DNA of 64,000 nucleotides, taken from the NCBI GenBank assembly GCA_942159475.1, contig OW804096.1:45259744-45323743 (forward strand). The letters are read 5' to 3'. The notes under the pieces were generated by a model. That model saw only the letters and a program-made list of their open reading frames with translations, was not told where the DNA came from and did not search any database. How positions within the stretch are numbered: position 1 is the stretch's first letter; every line of letters begins with the position of its first letter. A program made the position numbers and the translations under genes. Source of the stretch: Sthenelais limicola. Its lineage: Eukaryota > Annelida > Polychaeta > Phyllodocida > Sigalionidae. Positions 12,519-24,662 of this stretch are shown piece by piece.

Positions 12519-12783
12519 ACGAATTTTAACCATATTTAGGAATATTCCAAATGTACAAACAATTGGAAATGAGGTACTGTCCTCTTCGGGTTTCAACACT
12601 AAAAAGCAGATAAGGGTTTATGCCTTGGGAGAAAGATAGTAGGGAGAAGGGGTAGAGCCAGAGGAAAGAGAGCTGTCAAAAAGTCCATTACACCGAGGGT
12701 ATGATTGAGGGCTGTGGGACACTGAGGGGACAGCGAGAGGGGTAGGTGTATCACGCCATATTCTCTCGTCCAGCATCACACAA

Positions 12784-13021
12784 ACCGGAAGTGGAGCGAG
12801 GCAGTTCTTGGTGCTAAGCTTTTTGGTGCTCTCTGATGTGCCCGGTACATTCTTTTATTCGAGGTTCACGTTTTGCAGCCAGTGTTTTGAACTTTTCACC
12901 AGAGTGCTATGTAGCCTATGGTTATGCTGTCACAGCTATTCCACGTTAGTGTATAGGCCTGTGTTCGTTCAAAGAATCCATATATGTATACTAGTGTTGC
13001 AGATTTAGAACGTGTTCTCAG
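12784..13021 (+). promoter_or_regulatory. Possible internal promoter and non-coding first exon
   Basis: ACCGGAAGTG at 12784-12793 is a full match to the ETS/GABP consensus common in TATA-less animal promoters. About 230 bases downstream lies a consensus-like donor, CTCAG|GTAAAT, at 13021/13022. The interval could be a 5' untranslated first exon feeding into gene A exon 3 (20189). No start codon with a good frame is present. The ETS site alone could be chance. Confidence 0.2.
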
Positions 13022-13945
13022 GTAAATGCACATATATTCCCACTCTTCCTATAATGCACAGCAGTCCTGCCCACCATACATGCACTGTCGATCCTGTCTT
13101 ATGTTATAGGTAGTATTAGTAAATCTTTTATTTTCTATGATTCTAATATAATTACGTACAAGTTAGCTATCATGATATATTCTGAGGAACTAGATCTTAA
13201 AACCTACGACATCACTATGAGAGAGGATCCATTTGATATCATCAATGTGGAGTGTCACAATAGATAAGCCCCCAGAAATCCATAGGCAGGAAACTCTTCT
13301 GACTAGGAATAGTGTTCGTTTTAAATGTTTCCATTAGAGATGTAACCCTTAGAGTTTGCAATGCTGTGCAGAACAATGTATCTGTGTTATTTCCCCACGT
13401 GTATAATCTATTCTTGTCACCTTTAACGGCATTGAGGAGCGAAGACATTGAGAAGTAGGAGGAAAAAGTTCAGTCGAGGTTGCATTGGGTGTGAGCTTAA
13501 ATGGTTGAAAATCGCTGTCAATGCCTGGGAGGCAGATCTCAACTCCTCAAGTCATTTTTTAGGACGACAAGAGCTGGAAATGACACCTCCAAATCCCCTG
13601 CAGTAGAGGACACCCACCTATCTCAAGGGTTTTAACGTGGCAAGCCGTTCTACAACAGTATCAAACATCTCAAATCACTCTCCTGTTATTACAATAGTGG
13701 GCCATCTGTGTCTCCTCCGTAAAATACCTCAAGTCAATAGCCCTAAAAATATCCATAGAAAAGTGGAGAAAATTTGTCTCGACTAGTAACAGCCTTAGAA
13801 CTTCTTCGTGCCCATGTGTAAAAGGATTTGAGGGTCTACCCTCGATCTCTTGCCTCATTATAATGGTTCAGACTGAATTGATGGATTATTGTAGTCTCCA
13901 ACCGACAACATATTTGAGTGTCTTCAATCATTTGTTCATTCATTA

Positions 13946-14110
13946 CTGTCTAGGCTCAGAGCCTATCAGATCCCTTCAAATAAAGGGAATCTAACAGCAA
14001 AATCTCATTAAAATCTCATTAGGACGGAAGTGGTGGGCCTACTCCAGGGCTGGGAAAGCCATTGGCATACCAATCTTATCTCATCTGATAGACTTTAAGC
14101 CTAGAATGAT
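13946..14110. mobile_element. MITE-like element, copy B
   Basis: The left end is CTGTCTAGGCTCAGAGCC. The right end, AAGCCTAGAATGAT, is its approximate inverse. The interior shares ATCAGATC and a TCTCATTAGGACG-type block with the other copies. It is more diverged than copy A and followed by ATTGATTGATTC and CATT simple sequence. It has no ORF. Confidence 0.4.
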
Positions 14111-16389
14111 TGATTGATTCATCCGTTCATTCATTCATTCAATTCATGTTTACATTCTACATTACGTCAGTGAAACAACTTAAACTTTATCCTTAGACTA
14201 ATGGTTTTTTATACTGCTGTTCTCCAATAACTGTGCAGACATTGTCCACACTAAAATCCTTTGAATGCTCAGTATTCTTCCCTTAATCGAATCTATCTCA
14301 AATTGTAATCTCTTGGGTGGACAGTTGTTTGGAGCATGGAGCGAGTGAGCAGTGTATTTTGCCAAGAGACTGAAATCTCTGGTTTAGCTGTCCGTATCTG
14401 ACAGTTTATAATTTGATATTTTGAAGTAGTGGTCCCTGGAACATTTGATTGAAGAATGCTGTATAGATTACCTTGACGTTTGTTTGCTGTTGCTTCATCA
14501 AAGTGAAACCCTGCAAATGTTCCACTTAAAATGTGTAAAATGTAGTTATTGATTTGAGGGCCTTCCTTTAGTGTAATTCGCTGAATTCCTTAATTTAAGT
14601 GTGGGTTGGGGTAATCTTTAGAAAGCCCTGGAGGCGTGAGAACGTTGAGGGTCTGAACCCTGCAGGGATCATCTATTTGTCAACCCAGACACTAGTAAGT
14701 CCATCTGTATTTATAACCTGAACTACTAATAGCAGGGTTAATTTAAAGTTAAGAAATCCAGATCAACAAGCTTCACTGCCAATAAAATCCCGTTACTCTG
14801 CCTTTTAATCAGTAGTTAAACCACACCCATTCCGGCCATACCTGAGTCTGGCAGGTCAAGGCCCCTGATGAAGGACATGGACTGAATGAAAGAAAGAAAT
14901 CTCACGTTAACCTGAGAATCCACGAGATTAGCGTGACGTATCCATGGTAACGCATACCGGAAAGGACCCTCCAGCCGTGCTGAAGGAGAGCCAGGTTTTT
15001 GTGGCGGCAAAGGAGTGAAAAGTATATTGAGAGGGAAAGGGTGAGAGGAAAAGTGGAGAAAGTAGCAACATAGGATGGATACATGTTCGACGCAGAATAG
15101 AGTATAGTTTAACATGGATTTGGGGATTTTATGTCTCAGTTGTTTTTTAGACCATGCCTTTACTTTTTATCAGGTTTACCTTTGCAATATCCCGAATAGA
15201 TAATTAGAAATAAACAATTAATTAAAACATTTGTTCACAGACCTGTATACATATATATACGGTAAGGCAAGCGTTCAGCATTGCATTGCAAAGGGCCTCC
15301 TCCTAGCTGCTGTTCTGTACTTGGTGAACACTTAAATGATAGAGATAAGTACCTGAGAAGATTGGAGATGATATGAACATGAATGAAACTAGATGCAGTT
15401 CAATACCAATGTCAATATAATATATCTTTTTGTAAATGGAGGAAGTTGCCGAGTGATATAATGTTGCCTGGGGAGTGCAGCTATACTATTGCTTGTTGAG
15501 AACATAGGCTTTTATTTCTTTCCTGAAGGAGTTTAGGTCTAAATAAATGGGTCTGATAAAGTTAGCCACATTATTTCAGTTTTTGGCTATTTGATAACTT
15601 TAACAATTTGCTATCTAATTCTGCTTTTTAGTTAAACATTTTTTTTATAATTAATGCTTGTTGTCGTCGGGTTATGATTTAATTTTGACTATTTATCATG
15701 TGTCTCGATCGTATTTCAATATCCCCTATTTTACCATAGAACTAGAACTATCTGCTGGATGTATATGAACTCTATAATATACATGGCACGGACGTCCAGG
15801 AGTTACAGTGCTAGGGTTAAACCTCAACATCATTGTGCTGATAAAAGGAAAGGAGCCATTTTGAACGCTTCAATGAGAGAGAAAATGTTGCACCCGTGGT
15901 TATCACACTTATCTTTATATTGAAATATATTATATGCCGGGAATGCGACCTAAATGACAGCCAAGACGTAAGCTGAATGGAAATTTGTCCCAAAGGTACG
16001 AAGATGATGAATTCGTGTGTGGAAACGGGGGAGAGAAATGAGTTTTTTTCTAGATCTCGTCCCAGCTGGAAGAAAGGGTTACAAATGGAGTTAAGAAAAG
16101 GCTCGGATTAGACTTATTTGTTGGTCACCAGTAGGCACTGCAGTCACGTAGAGAAAGGCTCTCAGGGCTGTGACTGTCCCAAGGGTTTTACCCCAATTAA
16201 TTCCCTTCCAACAAAAACAACAAAACATCTAGTTCCTAAAATAGCACCTTGTAGCATCTCTGCATGGGGGAAAATACAGGGCCCATCTGACTTTTTATGC
16301 CATAGATTAAGGATCAGATGGGTTACGCTGGTAATTTATTGTTGGCATGGTAACAGGTTGATGGGTCGGGATGGGGTTGTGTTTGTAGG

Positions 16390-17330
16390 GTTAAGACAGA
16401 CAGGAGGGTGTGTGGGCTGAAGAGGAGAAGAGTGTAGGGGAGGGGGCGTGGGTTAAGGGGCAGGCTTTCAAACCCTTGTCATGTGGCGGTGGTGCCTGAG
16501 TGGCCTTTGGTTACATGGCCTGCTGGTTTATTGCTTGTCTAGGGATTGGCATGCTGCTGGAAGGTGGTCCAACCAATGAGTATAGAATGAATACTCGTTG
16601 GTTGAACAGGAGAAAGCGATAGTTGCGCTGGTGATGGCGGAGGTGGAACTGGAAGTGAAGATGGTGGCGTTGTTAGAGGTGGTATAGTAGTGGAAGAAAG
16701 GGGGGTGAAGAGGAAAGGAGGAGAATATAATAGGGGCCTCAAGACAGGCAAAAATAAATATGCGGAAAGAGTGGGGTAGATAAAGAAGTTCTATTTATAG
16801 GAGAAGAGAGAAAAGAGGAAGTGGGAAAGGAAATCATGGTGGCTAAGGTGAGGAGGTAATGATAGTGTTGCTGATGTTGGAATCAAGCGAGAACTATATT
16901 TATAATATATATCATATTGTAAGTTAAAATTTGGAGTGTGCGATTTGGTTGATGTTCAGGAAAAGGGAGGCATGGAGAAAGACATCTGTCACTAATTTCT
17001 ATTTTCATCTGTACTATTAAAATGGAAGGAGTAGGAAAGACCGGTATACATATCACAATATAATTAATCCGCTTTCCCTGATCATAAAGATAATATAAAT
17101 GAGAGGACGGATAGATAGATGGACAAAGCGGATTAGCTAAAGTCGGGGTATGGGAGATATTTAGATAAGCCGGAGATAACAACATATTTCAATCAAATTA
17201 AATGGGAGAAGAACGCCATGCTAGGATTTGTTTTCAAGTTCTGAGTGAATGAAGGCTTGATTATTAGCTAGGGAGAGAATAGCTTTTGAAATTGTGTAGT
17301 GGAAGTTGGGAGAAGATGGAAGGGGTGGAA
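16390..17330 (+). other. Purine-rich tract
   Basis: Over roughly 900 bases the plus strand is strongly biased to A and G with many GGAGG, GAAAG and GGGG blocks. The opposite-strand ORFs here (Pro/Ser/Leu-rich) follow from this bias and are not taken as genes. Such strand asymmetry can favour triplex or R-loop structures. Confidence 0.5.
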
Positions 17331-18050
17331 GCGCTAAATCTAAATCATGAAAGCATGTACTAGCTGTTGATATGAAAGAGACTGGACCGGCAGAGAAATA
17401 GTATATGGCAGAAATTGGAAGTGGAATAGTATTTGCCGCAAGCTGCCCAGCAGACATGAAAGATGGAAGTTTCGAGAATGCATTGGAACCTTAGCCAGGA
17501 TCAATTATGTGCCATTCTTTGCCAGGCCGGCGTCTCCGTGAGTTGGTAGATAATAAACCATTCCACCTGACTGCACACCCCCTCCATGCTCACCATTGGT
17601 GGAACAGTCCCATGGAGACGCCGAAGAGCCAATTCTGACCACCTCCAGCTCCAAGCCCGTCCTTATTGACCTTTTAAAAGATATTCAGAAAACTGAAACT
17701 ATGCATTGTGTTGTGATTTACTTCCATTCACTAGCATATAATAAATAATTCGGTTTCATCAGTTGGTTTCCCTGTTCCTGATTGGGTGTGTAGTAGAGGC
17801 AACTTTTCAATTGGGTGGCGGTATGAGATTCTCCATGGACTATTATTGCTATGGAAGTAAAACCCGGGCTCCTTTGGTGTATTGACGTCAGAATTTCGGC
17901 ACTTCCAAAGACTTAGTTGGTTATAGATCGCTGGGCTCAAAGGAATGGTTCCCTTGAACATGACCAAATTCCTAGGACCTATGTGTGTGGAGCTAAGCAG
18001 ATTTCATTCTTAAATAAGTTAAACGTTCTAGACCTGTTGGTCGATATACC

Positions 18051-18119
18051 TTATCATGTCAGATCCCTAGCTTCTCATTATCATAGAGATAATGAGAAGC
18101 TAGGGATCTGACATGATAA
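18051..18119. repeat. Perfect hairpin with 32-bp arms
   Basis: The arms at 18051-18082 and 18088-18119 are exact reverse complements, starting TTATCATGTCAGATCC and ending GGATCTGACATGATAA. The loop is ATAGA. Perfect pairing suggests a recent snap-back duplication, a very young fold-back element, or an assembly or cloning artefact, not a microRNA precursor (which normally has mismatches). Confidence 0.9.
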
Positions 18120-20188
18120 ATAAATTGTCAATTCTTTATAAGTTTGACAACCATATCTCCTCTAGCTGAAGCCCTGCGAATGTTTTTATATAGTTTCCAT
18201 TAAATGCTAGCATGGTATCCTATGTATACATACATGACAATAATATTGCATAAGATGTCCTTACACACCAACGCTCACTTCTATATTATATTCCTCGGCT
18301 AATATTGTCTGTCCTAAATTTTCCTATAGTTTAAGCCTAGTGATGGGTAGCATCAGGGCTATACATACATGTACATATATACATTGTATGTATAGCTCTG
18401 GTAGCGTGCAGTCTATAATGTAGTGGAGAAAGATTGCTTTAAATTTGACTTGGATGACCACTTTCCATCGGATAATCATTTCTAGATTGGCCTGAGTAAA
18501 AAAACATGGAATTAATCATGAAGCATTGTCGGCTAGGAAGAGTTACACTAAGTGCCAGATGTCCACACAAAATGTTGGAAATATTCACTGCGGAGTTGAC
18601 ATTTGCTGCAGACCTGCTCTAATTTCCTTGGAGGTATCACTTACTATTCAGTGCGGACTTATTATTTGCTGTGGAGTATACTAAGTCTATGTAAACCAAC
18701 CTCGGTCATCATGTTCCAAATATGGTAGGTGTGCAATATTGGCAATATCAACTTATATCCACATATGTATATGCATGCGAATCGTTGCAATGGAGTGGAG
18801 ATACTGTCTGAACTCTCACCTTCCCTGGGCTTTAAAATAAATCTTGGATATGTGTGTTACCAGTAGGCCTATGTGCGTGTGTGTATACTCTGTGTGTGAA
18901 TAAATGGATAAATAAATTATATAAATAAAACTTAGATTGTGTATGTAGGCCTACGAAATCCCTGAAATTCTAATGTCTAGACTACTGACATAGAAAGATA
19001 ACAACCAACGAAAATAATATGAATATATTTGTGTACGGTGCCCAAAACGCATCGAAACTCATCCTACTTACATTGAATTGGCCTTGTTGATCTTATATAT
19101 TATATATATGCGAAAAGTCTAAAAAGAAAATCGTTATACATGAGAAAGGTAGATAAAAGGTATAGTAGAGATATATAGAATAAGGTATGCTATTGTTCTT
19201 GTGCAAGATGCCGATGCATTACCATTTATTGAATAAAATAAAGCACCAATATTATAGTTACAGGCATTCTCTTATGTGTTTTTTAGTCACTGTAAGAGAA
19301 ATTACATGTACTATACTACAGACTCAAGCTGAGAATAACATTATTATAATGCAATGCTTGTGTAAATAAAAAAATCAAATCAATTAATTAAAGTCCGGAT
19401 TTGGTTTAAATCGCATGCAAGTAGACCTAGATATGTTTAGGGTGTACAACTGACATTCTAGTTTCTTCCTTTAGTAGCACCATTCCCAACTGTGCTCGTT
19501 GAAGCCCAAAATGATATAATTGCCAATACTGCTAGCTTATGAAAATGATAGGGCTCTTCGATCGTTCCAGAATAGTATACCACTAAGTGACATGAACAAA
19601 TCTAGCAAGGTGTTAATGACCTTCCTTGTGACCTTGAGGATTCCTTGAATGACTGTGTCGTCGTTGCACCAACTGTTACCATGACGACCCATCGGTATAG
19701 AGCAATGATAGTAGGGGGAGATATTTTTACTGACGGCAAATCCTAGCTTTGATTTCCCCCGACTCTGGATAGTGCAGAAGCTCTTAGTTTTCCGGATTTT
19801 TATTTTAACTTGTTTTCGTATAGATCTTCTTCTATCCCTCCTTGTATCCATGTATGATCGTCTTCATAATCCAGATGAAAGGAAGCAAATATTTCTGAAA
19901 TGTAGCTGAAATCCATTAGGGCCGGTGGGCATTTCAGTGCTGCATTCTGGCACAATATTATTTGAGTATAATCGATCCATGAAATCCCTTGAAACTGTGG
20001 TAAATCTATGGTTCTGCATTAGACGCAACGCAATATTTCATTTCAATGTGTATAATCGTAGAACAAAATGCTGATCTTGTTGTAGACCTCCTGCTGTATA
20101 TAAATATGTCGCCTACAATGAGAGAAATACTGCTCATACCTTTTATATTTTTATTAATTCGTGGCTCATTTTGCTAACTATATTTCAG

Positions 20189-20261
20189 GGCGGGGCTCAT
20201 GGACGTGCAAGAGGAAGATCTAACTCCGAGCCCGCCACGCTACTCCGCTTCGCCGTGACAA
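20189..20261 (+). CDS. Gene A, internal exon 3 with 14-3-3 type motif
   Basis: The exon is bounded by GCTAACTATATTTCAG and the donor GTAAGT. It is 73 bases: 24 codons plus one base. It starts in phase 0, as exon 2 requires, and leaves in phase 1. The residues are GGAHGRARGRSNSEP and then ATLLRFAVT. RSNSEP fits the classical 14-3-3 mode-I consensus (R-S-x-pS-x-P), and the preceding Arg residues suit basophilic kinases, so a phosphorylation-dependent 14-3-3 site is possible. A second frame is open until a TGA just before the donor and reads MDVQEEDLTPSPPRYSASP, also protein-like. The frame given here is preferred because it passes the donor and fits the phase. Confidence 0.55.
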
Positions 20262-21789
20262 GTAAGTAAAGTAACACTTTTTTTTTAGTAAAGTGTACAT
20301 TAGTCGTGTCTCTGTCAAAACGATATTGTATTATCGTATCCTTATAACTGTCAAGGGACAGCAATGGTCAATCAGTTTGGGGTGTCCAAATTAGACGGAA
20401 CATGTTGGTTGTCTTCTAGGCTAAGGCTCTTGTTAAATGATGTCCCAATTACAGTGTGTAATCTTCATATCGATGAGATTAGATGATGAACTAACATGGC
20501 TTATGTTAAACATAGTCGTCCCCCGCCTATACTGTCCAAGTACAGTCTAGTAATAGGGATAACAGTAGGCGTTCATATATCATGGAGGCGCGGCAATATC
20601 TACTCCCCACAGTACAAATATCAAAGGAAAGGAAGCAAGAGAATGTGGCCAGGGCGAGCATTTATGCAACTTTTCTCATTGCCAAAGAGGTGTTATTTAT
20701 TTCTTAGTAAGGAGAGCATGGTGGTGACATTTAGTAAGTGGTTATTGGGTGTTTTGCTTGATGTCCTTTCACTTGGTCGTATTCTAGACCTGGTCAAGTG
20801 GATACACTTTGGGTTCTTGCAAATTGAATTGAGAGGAGGTGAACGGCCTCTATGGTAAGTATTTTTCTATTTGCGACGTGTCAGTGTACAAGGTATTTTT
20901 TTCAATATTGTGTTTCAGAAAGGTCTCATCTTGCATTTAATTTGTTTGATCTTGATGTACATGTTTAACATCAATACATGTACGTATAAATTCGGAAAAA
21001 TGTCATCCTGTCGTGGTATGTATAGCGTACATGATGACATAAAGCACATTCATATCCCTCCAACCTTTGTACATTAGGGGTCACAATTGCCCCCCAAAAT
21101 CCACCCCATCTTCAACTCATATATGCATAAATTATGCAAATCGGAATGTAAATCATATATGTAGCAACAAAACATAACTTTTTAGCCACATCACTAGTTC
21201 AGAGCAACACGTCCTTGAGGTCATGTATAAATTTGGAAATTTTAAGAAATGCCATATTTGGTACTAAAACTTCGTATCCCTTTTTATGCATGTGCCTGTC
21301 CTGGATGTTTATCTGCTATTGATTTATAACTACAATCTGTGGTTCTACTCTGGAACCTCCTCACTAACCATTGTCCCTGTATTAAAGCAATCATTAGACG
21401 CACCGCCCATGGAGGTGCTGCATAACGTATAAACCTTCCATTGGTCAGCCGGAGACTTTCTTTTCCCGAATCATATTTTAGTTATGAAGAAGATACTCAT
21501 TAATTGTGCTTAATAGCCTAATAAAGTTTCTATTGACTGCGGAGTGGACACAAACGCACACGCGAAGCTAGACAAAGAGCGTAAATACATGTATATAATA
21601 TTTTAACTCTTTGAGCTAGTGCTGAAAATATAATAAATAAAAGGAATAAACTTATGAATATTGATGCGTACCGCGACTATACATTAGTTTTGATAAATGC
21701 ATGATATGCTTGATGGTTGTTGGCTACAGATCAAATAGTAGAGTACATGTTACCAATTATCAAATTATCCATTGTACCATCTACCACCC

Positions 21790-21870
21790 CTGGGGAAGAG
21801 AGCAAAGCTCTCGAAACGTTGGGTAATTAATAAAAGGGACATTCAAACACTCAAATTCGTCATCTCTCTG
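21790..21870 (+). mobile_element. Penelope-like or retrozyme remnant with degenerate hammerhead core
   Basis: CTGGGGA, a perfect six-pair stem GAGAGC-AAA-GCTCTC, then GAAACG follow the order of a hammerhead ribozyme core (CTGANGA, stem II, GAAA). The first box deviates at an essential position, so it would not be expected to cleave. Penelope-like elements of animals carry such motifs in their terminal repeats. No reverse-transcriptase frame is nearby. Confidence 0.3.
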
Positions 21871-23323
21871 AAGACTACAAAAGGTTCACGTGGCCCTCTA
21901 TCTCCACCAGTTAGTAGTGAAAACTCCCCATCCAATTATCAAATAGTGTAGGCTAAGTGTTAAGGCCATGGCAAGCATTTTCAAACAACAATAAAAATGA
22001 CGTTAGAGAAATGAGATATGTAGACAATAAGGCCTAAAGCAATGAATATAACTCCACGAAGAAGTAGTCAGAAAAAGGCTAGACTCAGATGGTATATTAA
22101 CCTACCCATAATGCACCACTGCCTTCCCGTGATCCCCTCCTTTATCCTTTCATATCCACCATCTATCTCACGGAACAGGAAACACCACCTTTACTTCCGG
22201 TGTGTTTATATATCCCGACATCCACCCTAGTCGTGATTGCTATGGTTCCCAAGCCTATATTGCTTTTTTAAATGTTTTTTTTCTTTTTCTACTTTTCAAA
22301 ACGGAGTGGCTTTGATGGTCTATGTGTATCTATATAATGTATATAATATTTCATTTCCTCCTCCGATAGCCAGAGGCTGAGAAAGTCTTCCATAAAGAAT
22401 ATAAAAAGGCAATCTGGATTTAATTAAAAGCACTTTATTGAGGTGTGATACATTTAATCTACTTTCTTTATATGAAATAAACTATAGGAGGGGCCGGATC
22501 CAACTCAGTTGGGTAGATGATATATCAAGAGGTCTATAGGTTCCATTCTTTCGAGATTTGAAAATGTTCGTTTTATCGAGAGTGGTTTAAGCCCTTAACT
22601 TGATTTGAAAGACCTTGGTGTCTGTTGTAATTATTTTTATTTTCTAAAGTATATACTTGACCCTTTGTTATACCTTATTGTGTCTTAAGTATACATCCCT
22701 AAAATTTTCATTCATTACCTCCTACCTCTACGAGGGCTCATGCCACAGTGAGGGATCCCTCATCCTGATTGGTCGGCCACGCCCTCCAATCAGGATGGCA
22801 GGCTCTCCTGACGGCAAGCCTCTCTCACAATATAGGGGGACTCTCCTACTCCTTAACGCCAGTTACCATAACGCCTGTACAACATCAAAGGTCATATTAA
22901 ACCTGTACCAGGAATAAAGGGTATTTTCAAAATCACTCAATTCTCCTTCGTCCTAATTCTAATGACGTTTTAAATTGATTTTATACACGTACATTAATGG
23001 GATTCAATTTCCTGTGGACGAGTTCTCATGTACATGTACTATCGAACCATTTTTTTTTAAAAAAAAGCAACAGCAAATAAATAATTGGATATCAAATATC
23101 TAGGTGGTAATTTGATAAATTATTCCTTAAAATAAATAATATTAGGGAGATATAATTTTGGTTCAATGAATACAACTACCGGGGGATCAATTTTGTTTTT
23201 TGATTTATTTATCTCCTGTCATGTTTCAGAGGATCATCAGAAAAAATAATAATAGTAATCTTGGTTTCGTCTTTGTTGAGATTTAAAGGAGCACACATCC
23301 GAATAATTAAACGTAATGCAGAT

Positions 23324-23340
23324 CCCCCCCCCCCCCCCCC
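23324..23340. repeat. Poly-C tract
   Basis: A run of 17 C on the plus strand. It lies inside no supported gene and is prone to length error. Confidence 0.95.
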
Positions 23341-24520
23341 GTAAAAAAAATTGAACCTGTTTGTGTAACGGAGTATATTTATGATTGTAGTCTCATACAC
23401 AAATATTATATATCACCGTGTTGTTTTTATCACTCGTGTGACCCCCTGTTTGAACATGTTCAGTTGATATTAAAAAAATATAAAAAAAAATCATGTAATG
23501 GTAAGTAATGATTGTGGAAAAGTCAATATGAAAATAAAGTTTATTTAAAAAAGAAAAAAATAATAACTTGGTTGATATCTGCATGTCCACTCTTACCTGT
23601 CAGCGATAGATCAGGAGCGAATGGACATCGTTACAAGATGACAGCAAGTTACCTAGGATACCAAGTAATCGGTTTAATTTGCGTGTCCTTGGACATTGAG
23701 TCGATTGACATCATCTGACCTTGGCTGATAATTGTACGTTTTCTGATCCTCTCTAATGCTTTGTGTTCTTTCATCACCGTCCAACTAACCATGCAATATG
23801 GTTTTCTGTTCTTTGATATCTTTTATATTTCTCTTCAAATTCGTCTTGGTTGTTTCCATCCATTTTTTGTATCTCTCTCCTCATCGCTCTCCTCTAGCGG
23901 TAATTATTATTATGGACGTTTTATTCATGTCTTCATGCAGTTACATGGTGTTCTAGTATGCATTTACCAGTCAGTTCACAAATTCATAAATTGGGCAGAC
24001 AGTTCTACACAGTAGATCTTTCACAGCGTCCTAAAGTTATAAGCCCTTGTTGAAGGGTGTAACATGGGAACAACTTTAAATACCATCAACACTTCTAAAT
24101 CAACACCTTTATTCCAAATTGAGAAGGGAAAATTGGTTTTGCTGTGACTTCTTTAAAGCTACATTTCTTGAGATTGTTCGATACACCTCCAAGCTTGGGA
24201 AATGCATGTGTACCATAATCTGTGCCCTGCACAACTTGGTGCTGAAATCTAGAACTTCTTCTTTCCCCTGGGCTGATCCATCCTCTTCTCTTACTCCCTG
24301 AGGACAGCTTGAAGATTAGCCTCCTGAGATATGACTCACCATTGTGTCCGGAGGGACATAGTTCTACAAACGGTGCAGGTTTACACGTTTTCCTGTAAAA
24401 CGTCTGCCTAGAAGTAGAAATGGGCGTTTTGTGTGGGCGAGTTTCTCTCGATTTTTTTTCTAGTCCAGTTTGCTGAAAACAGGCGTCCAGAATAGTCACC
24501 GCTCAGGTAATAATTGGTCG

Positions 24521-24602
24521 GCGCGGATTCTTTTTATATTTCCGCGTGGCCCAACCGTTACACTATAAGCTTATTTTCCGCGCGGGCTGAAATTCCGCGT
24601 CC
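24521..24602. promoter_or_regulatory. Cluster of CGCG/E2F-like motifs
   Basis: GCGCGGA, TTTCCGCGTGG, TTTTCCGCGCGGG and ATTCCGCGTCC occur within about 80 bases of otherwise AT-rich DNA. TTTCCGCGC is close to the E2F consensus. The cluster lies 60 bases before an ATG with an immediate consensus donor (24663-24691), so it may be a core promoter on the plus strand. Confidence 0.35.
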
Positions 24603-24662
24603 AGTCTAATCGTTTAAATCCAAAATCTTAGCAGTGCCTTCGATGCAATCTATGTTGACAAG

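Larger units (their letters stand above)
5565..12600. other. Long gene A intron, middle part
   Basis: No exon is supported. The stretch holds one copy of three repeat pairs or families (see separate entries), a CT-rich microsatellite at 9494-9565, and an X-box-like palindrome at 6689-6702. A 181-codon plus-strand frame at 6103-6648 is pyrimidine-rich, has no recognisable motif and is left as probable chance. A phase-incompatible open stretch after an acceptor at about 7292 was also not accepted. Confidence 0.45.
13022..20188. other. Long gene A intron, last part
   Basis: No exon is supported. It holds MITE copy B, a purine-rich tract at 16390-17330, and the perfect hairpin at 18051-18119. 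It ends in a branch-point-like TGCTAAC and TATTTCAG in front of the exon at 20189. Confidence 0.5.
20262..24500. other. Intron or intergenic sequence
   Basis: No exon was accepted. The stretch contains the hammerhead/Penelope-like remnant at 21790-21818, a poly-C run at 23324-23340 and a 134-codon minus-strand frame (24095-24499) without recognisable motifs. The extension of the exon at 20189 must lie further right if the gene A reading is correct. Confidence 0.45.

Noticed and set aside
24095..24499. Minus-strand 134-codon ORF
   Set aside because: Basic Ser/Arg-rich sequence without motifs or splice context. It may be a decayed repeat.
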